Shown: positions 59,561 through 64,000 of the stretch, in pieces
How the letters are laid out: each line of letters opens with the position of its first letter
Numbering within the stretch: position 1 is the first letter of the stretch
Assembly (NCBI RefSeq): GCF_901709675.1
Contig: NC_051100.1
Location: forward strand, 2,294,001 to 2,358,000
Direction: 5' to 3'
Length of the DNA: 64,000 nt
Source: Syngnathus acus
Taxonomy: Eukaryota; Chordata; Actinopteri; Syngnathiformes; Syngnathidae
The notes under the pieces: generated by a model
The model's database searches: none
What the model was told of the DNA's origin: nothing
The model's input: the letters and a program-made list of their open reading frames with translations, nothing else
Made by a program: the position numbers and the translations under genes

Positions 59561-62500
59561 ATGCATTTAATTTGCTGCTCCAGCAGGGGTCTCCTTTGGA
59601 AAACAAGTTGAATTTGCAACAGTATTCGACTATAATGAGCAAGTACAAATGTCTCCAATAGATGAAAATGTGATTTATTTATTTTTAAATTTTATTTCTA
59701 TTATTACCTTTGTGAATGCAGTAATGCATTGCCAATTGCAAGACGACAAAACCCTTTCCCCACTTCTAGGTTGAATTTAAAAGGACTTTATCAGTACAGT
59801 GGCACATTAATTGTGTTCCATGCACACTTTATATCATTTTATTGAATTTGTTCCAGCTTTTGTGTACAATGTTTGACATATGTAAATAATTTCTTTAAAT
59901 GGAGAACTGTAAGTATTTTTTTTAACGTTATCAAAAAGCACCACACGTTCTCACTTTCTTGTTTGACGTGACAATGCAATGCCTCACCAAGAAAAATCTA
60001 AATATTAGTAAGTTTTATTCAGATATAAGTGAATTTATTTATTGGGTTAATAGAGTGTGAGCATGTTTAAATCCACAGACGCACACAAGCCTCAACCTAA
60101 TTTAAGGTCATTTTAGTGTAGTGACTTAACTTAGAGCGACTGATGCACTGACAGACACACTCATGAACCGTGGCCTTTTTAAATGGCATTTCCCCTTTAG
60201 GCCACGCTTCGGGACCAAAGTGACCCAGGGGACAGTTAAAAATGTCAAGGGATCTAAACGGAAGGTCAGATCGGCCTGCTTGTACCCATTTTAGATTTTA
60301 TTATTTTATAAGGTTGACGGAGATGTTCACATGTTATGTGGATCTGAGTTTAAAGCTCCAGAAGATTTGGGCTTCATCCCACACATTTTAAAATATGTAA
60401 GTTTTAATGTAGACTCAAAATTGTCCATAGAAATACAGAAAATGGATATTACATTATCATTTACCTCACCCAGAAGCAATGCAGGCAAATTGCTAGGTCA
60501 CAAGTTCAGATTGGACGCTTGTTTGGCGTAATGAAATGTATCGACGTGCCGCAGAACAAAATCATACACAGCTTTATTAAACCCTGAAAAAATCAATACA
60601 AGCATTTGGGCCAGAGTTTAGAAGAAAAAGTTTTTACTGTTCTGGTTGTCTCATTAAATCATGGATTTTTTTGTCATCCTTTTTTGTCATGAAAAAAAGA
60701 TGAGATCAATATTTCGAGAGTTTGAAAGTTTTGTAAATCAATCATCACCTGACACCAGTTGTGAGAAAATCACATCTACTCGGGAATTTGCCAATTGGAT
60801 TTTTACACGTCTCAGTTCCCTAATCATGCACTTTTAATCTATACATTATTTTCTATTAACCCCAGCATGGATGAAACAAGTTTAGCATGAATCAATACAT
60901 CAGCCAGTGGCAGGCGTGTGACACAGCATCCATTTTGTGTGTCCACTTATCAGCAGCAGGGCTAATGACGCCAAATGGCAGCAGTGGAAAAGCAGAATTG
61001 ATATTGGCGTTCTGCAGGGCCACGTCGCATATCACAGCCCGGTGAAAGCTGTTGCGTGGGCAACGTCACAAAGAAAAGCTGAGCAGTAAGAAAGCCATTC
61101 GTCTTGCTTTAAATGTACATGCGTAGCGGCTTTCAGGGTCATTATAATCACCATCCATCTCACAGGCGCACATGACAAGTTTTAAGGCTTTTAATGGGAC
61201 TCTGAAAGGCAGCAAAATTATAATGCAACCTGCCAAGTTTGCATAATTTCCCGAGATGAATGCGAGTGCTATTTCATTAATCAAATTGCTTGAGTTCACA
61301 AAGGAAAATTGTTCTATTTTTCCTGCGATATGGACGTTACAACTAAAAGTTGAACCAGGATCTCGAATTACCTGATGAAATGAATCCTCTTGTTATTTGT
61401 ATTTCTCAGGAAGTATAACACAAAGAACAGTTTCACAAAGGACAGTCATTTTTCTTAACGATATAGAATATACAGTATGCTTGTGAGTATTGTTACAATA
61501 TTTGTTTGTTTACATGTAATGCTCCACCGAATGTGTTCAAATATCAGTTGCTTAAAGGTTAGAACGCAGTGAAGCCGATGGCATTTGTTAGCCTCTCTAT
61601 GGTGTTTTGCATTGTTTGCTAGCATCAAGCTAAAAACTTTTTTTGATCTTCCAATTAAAAATGAAATTGTTAGAACTACTGTTAGTTTCTTGAAAAAAAA
61701 CTCTTTCTTTTTTTTTTTTGTATATCAAGGCACCTCTAGACCATGTACGTATCAAGAGGTCATTTAGAGGCTAAAACTTTTATTTTTCTGCCTTAATCTT
61801 TCCCCAAATGTTCCGACGTGGCTCACCTCTTAAGTAAGAATTGGGATTAATGCGTCTGGCCTCCACTTAATCATTTTCCCTTTGCTGTATGATCTTCTTA
61901 TCTCTACCTTACTTTTCTTTTTCTTCCTTGTGCTCTTTTTATTCGCTTCCTTGCAACGTGCTCTCTCATCTTCAAAGTCTAATGTAAAAGAGACCTTTAC
62001 AACAGAGGAGAGTGGAGTCTCAGTATATGAATGAGTGTGCATGTGTGTGTGTGCGACATAAGCACATTGAAATATTCATTACTCCTAGAGGAGTGTAAAG
62101 TGTGTCAGCAATGAGTCAGCACCAGTACACAAAAACAAAAACAACACGTCATGTGAACGAGGGAGGAGCATTGTTCAAAAAGTGTGCAGATGAGAAGGGA
62201 AAAGGATCGGAAACACGTTTTTGCACACAAAAAAAAATCATTTATACCTGTTGGCTAGTGTCAGGTGTATTATTTGGTGATGGGAATTGTAATTATTTGC
62301 ATAATAAGTGATTTGAAGAAATGATGTGACTCTCTTAGCAGAAAATCTGACATTTTTGGGTCGCAATACTGAGAAAAATAATCAGTCTCAAAAGACATTT
62401 TGTCCTTTGATAAGTGGAAATTTGCTAAAAATTGGACATGCAGTAACTTGAGATGCAGACAAACTGGATATGACTCTATCAAGCCCTTGTCCCAGATAAC

Positions 62501-63030
62501 AAAGAACATTTCCAACGCCACCTAAATTTCCACACCCTCTTGTCCCATATTTTATGTCGAGAAAAGAAAAAAAACCACCACCATCAAGGTCTCTCTCTGT
62601 TCCATTTAGCTAAATAAAAGCCCTTGGCCTATTTGTCAGTTTGTAGCTATTACTTCCAATCCCACGGCGCCGCTGGCTCCTTCTACCCCTTTAGCACGAG
62701 GAGGATTAGTTTCATTTGCATCCACTTCAAGACAGCACTTGTAAAAATGTGCTACTCTTTGGAGGTAAATGAGGTCAGCGGGCCTTTGGTGGGTCAGAGG
62801 CTTTAAAGGGCCCACGATGACAAGTCCTGCTCCCCGTGGCTAGGGGGAGGTCTTTATTTACAGCTCAGCTAAATTCTACTGCAGTCTACTCTTGGAGAAA
62901 CTTTCCTGCAGCAGGAAAAGGAAGTGGGACTGGAAGCTATGAAGAGGCCACACACAAAACCTCAAACGTGACAGTGATGCTGCATTCTTCTCTGTGTTAG
63001 CTTAGCATCTTAGCCGTTAAAGACGACAAC
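59561..63030. other. Intergenic region between thumpd2 and the 63 kb gene
   Basis: AT-rich with no coding exon recognised. Positions 61060-61320 have a less repetitive, TAAT-rich composition discussed as a possible conserved element. Positions 62770-63030 should include the promoter and 5' UTR of the gene that begins at 63031. Confidence 0.55.
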
Positions 63031-64000
63031 ATGGGCCAGCTGCTGTCATCAGAAGAGGAGATCTCTGGGGTGAAACATGCCATTGGTAACCTTCTGTACC
63101 GGACCATGCTGGAGGGTGGAGCTGTGCGTAATCTCAGAGTAGTGAACCCCCTGCTGTTGGCCAATCACAATGAAGACCCAGGAGCCTGCTTCCAGGCGCA
63201 AATGCTACAGGTTATTGCCAAGTTATGTCACAGTATGTAAATATTGCCCTGTCATTCTGCGGGCAGTGACTTTGTAAGTGCTTTGAAGCAATGTCGTGAC
63301 ATCATTGCACTTTTTCTTTAGATGTACAGTACTCGTGCTTTATTGCACTCGTTGAAAACGTCCACTATTTTCTTACCTTGACATACAAGTGACGCAACTT
63401 ACTCATTTCTCAAAATACAAGTCATTACTTGTCAGATTTTTTTTTTGTCTTGAATACCAAGCAAAATCTTACAAGTCATAATTGGATATGTGAACACAAA
63501 TAGTGCAGCAACACTTATAGAGAGATATATCGATATTATTCACGGGCATATATTCTTTATCCTCTTTTTATAACATTGCAGCTCACTGTGCAGATGTGAC
63601 CATCTTCTTTTTGTTGTATATGTCAATTAATCATACTGTTAACATTTTTGCCTAATTTCAGCTGCAGGGTGAAATTGGCAACAAGGCACCCGCCTACCTG
63701 AAGGATCTGATTGGACGACTATCATCATTCTCGGAGGAGCCCCGTCTGGCCGGGCTGCTGGGACTGGCTGTTACTATGGTGATGGACCTGCTTGTCATGT
63801 CCTCATCTGGGCTGAAAAAGAAGGCGACTGGTTCATCTTCATACCAGGTTCCCATCGCTTGTTGTAATATATATGACCATGAGACTCTTTGGATGGAAGT
63901 CAAATAAAACATGATCTCCGGCAGAGAGTGCGAGAGCTTCAGGAAGTTATGGAGGAGTACTTGAAACGCTGCAGGATCAACTTGGCTGATAAAACCCGAC
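63031..64000 (+). CDS. Unrecognised gene, first three coding exons (runs off the window)
   Basis: I do not recognise this gene. Exon 1 is 63031-63210 (donor CTACAG|GTTATT), exon 2 is 63668-63847 (acceptor TTCAGCTGCAG; 63662 also possible, adding Leu-Gln), exon 3 starts at 63925 and is cut by the window edge. All junctions are phase 0, and the two complete exons are 180 nt each. The product starts M-G-Q-L-L-S-S, fitting the N-myristoylation rule (Gly2, Ser6). It then has GVKHAIGNLLYRTMLEGGAV, GNKAPAYLKDLIGRLSSF, the hydrophobic stretch LAGLLGLAVTMVMDLLVMSS, and a charged helix RVRELQEVMEEYLKRCRINL. A membrane-associated cytoplasmic protein is plausible, but function is unknown. Confidence 0.75.

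Noticed and set aside
63211-63234. Later donor CACA|GTATGT for the first exon of the 63 kb gene.
   Set aside because: It is a better donor by consensus but gives a stop at once with either acceptor of exon 2.

Overview
This window is nuclear DNA from a vertebrate, most likely a ray-finned (teleost) fish. Genes have many short exons with GT-AG introns that keep codon phase. Intergenic DNA carries fish-type tRNA-derived SINEs, CA/GT microsatellites, AT-rich tetranucleotide runs and a hairpin-type MITE. The encoded proteins are orthologues of known vertebrate genes. The species cannot be told from the sequence.

Layout, left to right. (1) Positions 1-8915 are gene-poor, with a 398 bp inverted-repeat element, a 134 bp tandem duplication and SINE fragments; part is probably 3' UTR of the next gene. 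(2) bcl2l11 (Bim, a BH3-only apoptosis initiator) lies on the minus strand in four coding exons, 17999 to 8916, with a TATA/GC-box promoter near 18.14-18.17 kb. (3) Positions 18.2-21.3 kb are intergenic, with a complete SINE and a four-unit TTAGGG run. (4) arhgef33 (Rho-family GEF) lies on the plus strand in 17 coding exons, 21279 to 34493. Its intron 9 holds about 5.4 kb of composite telomere-like repeat. (5) map4k3 (GLK, a STE20 kinase with a CNH domain) lies on the minus strand in 34 coding exons, 55663 to 37367, tail-to-tail with arhgef33. (6) thumpd2 (THUMP-domain RNA guanine-N2 methyltransferase) lies on the minus strand in 11 coding exons, 59442 to 56898. (7) From 63031 the first three coding exons of an unrecognised plus-strand gene run off the window; its product starts with an N-myristoylation-type sequence.

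Exon boundaries were derived by eye from splice signals plus reading-frame continuity. The summed coding lengths are exact multiples of three: bcl2l11 708 nt, arhgef33 2241 nt, map4k3 2757 nt (2937 nt with an alternative donor), thumpd2 1413 nt. Gene names come from recalled family sequence; no database was searched.

The genes are not an operon. Functionally they are a cell-death initiator, a Rho GEF, a kinase linked to amino-acid/mTORC1 and immune signalling, and an RNA methyltransferase. ARHGEF33, MAP4K3 and THUMPD2 are also near one another in human 2p22, but from memory SOS1 and CDKL4 separate the first pair and TMEM178A lies between the second pair there. None of those three is seen here, and bcl2l11 (human 2q13) has joined the block. 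The most unusual object in the window is the large AACCCT/AGCTCT array inside arhgef33.
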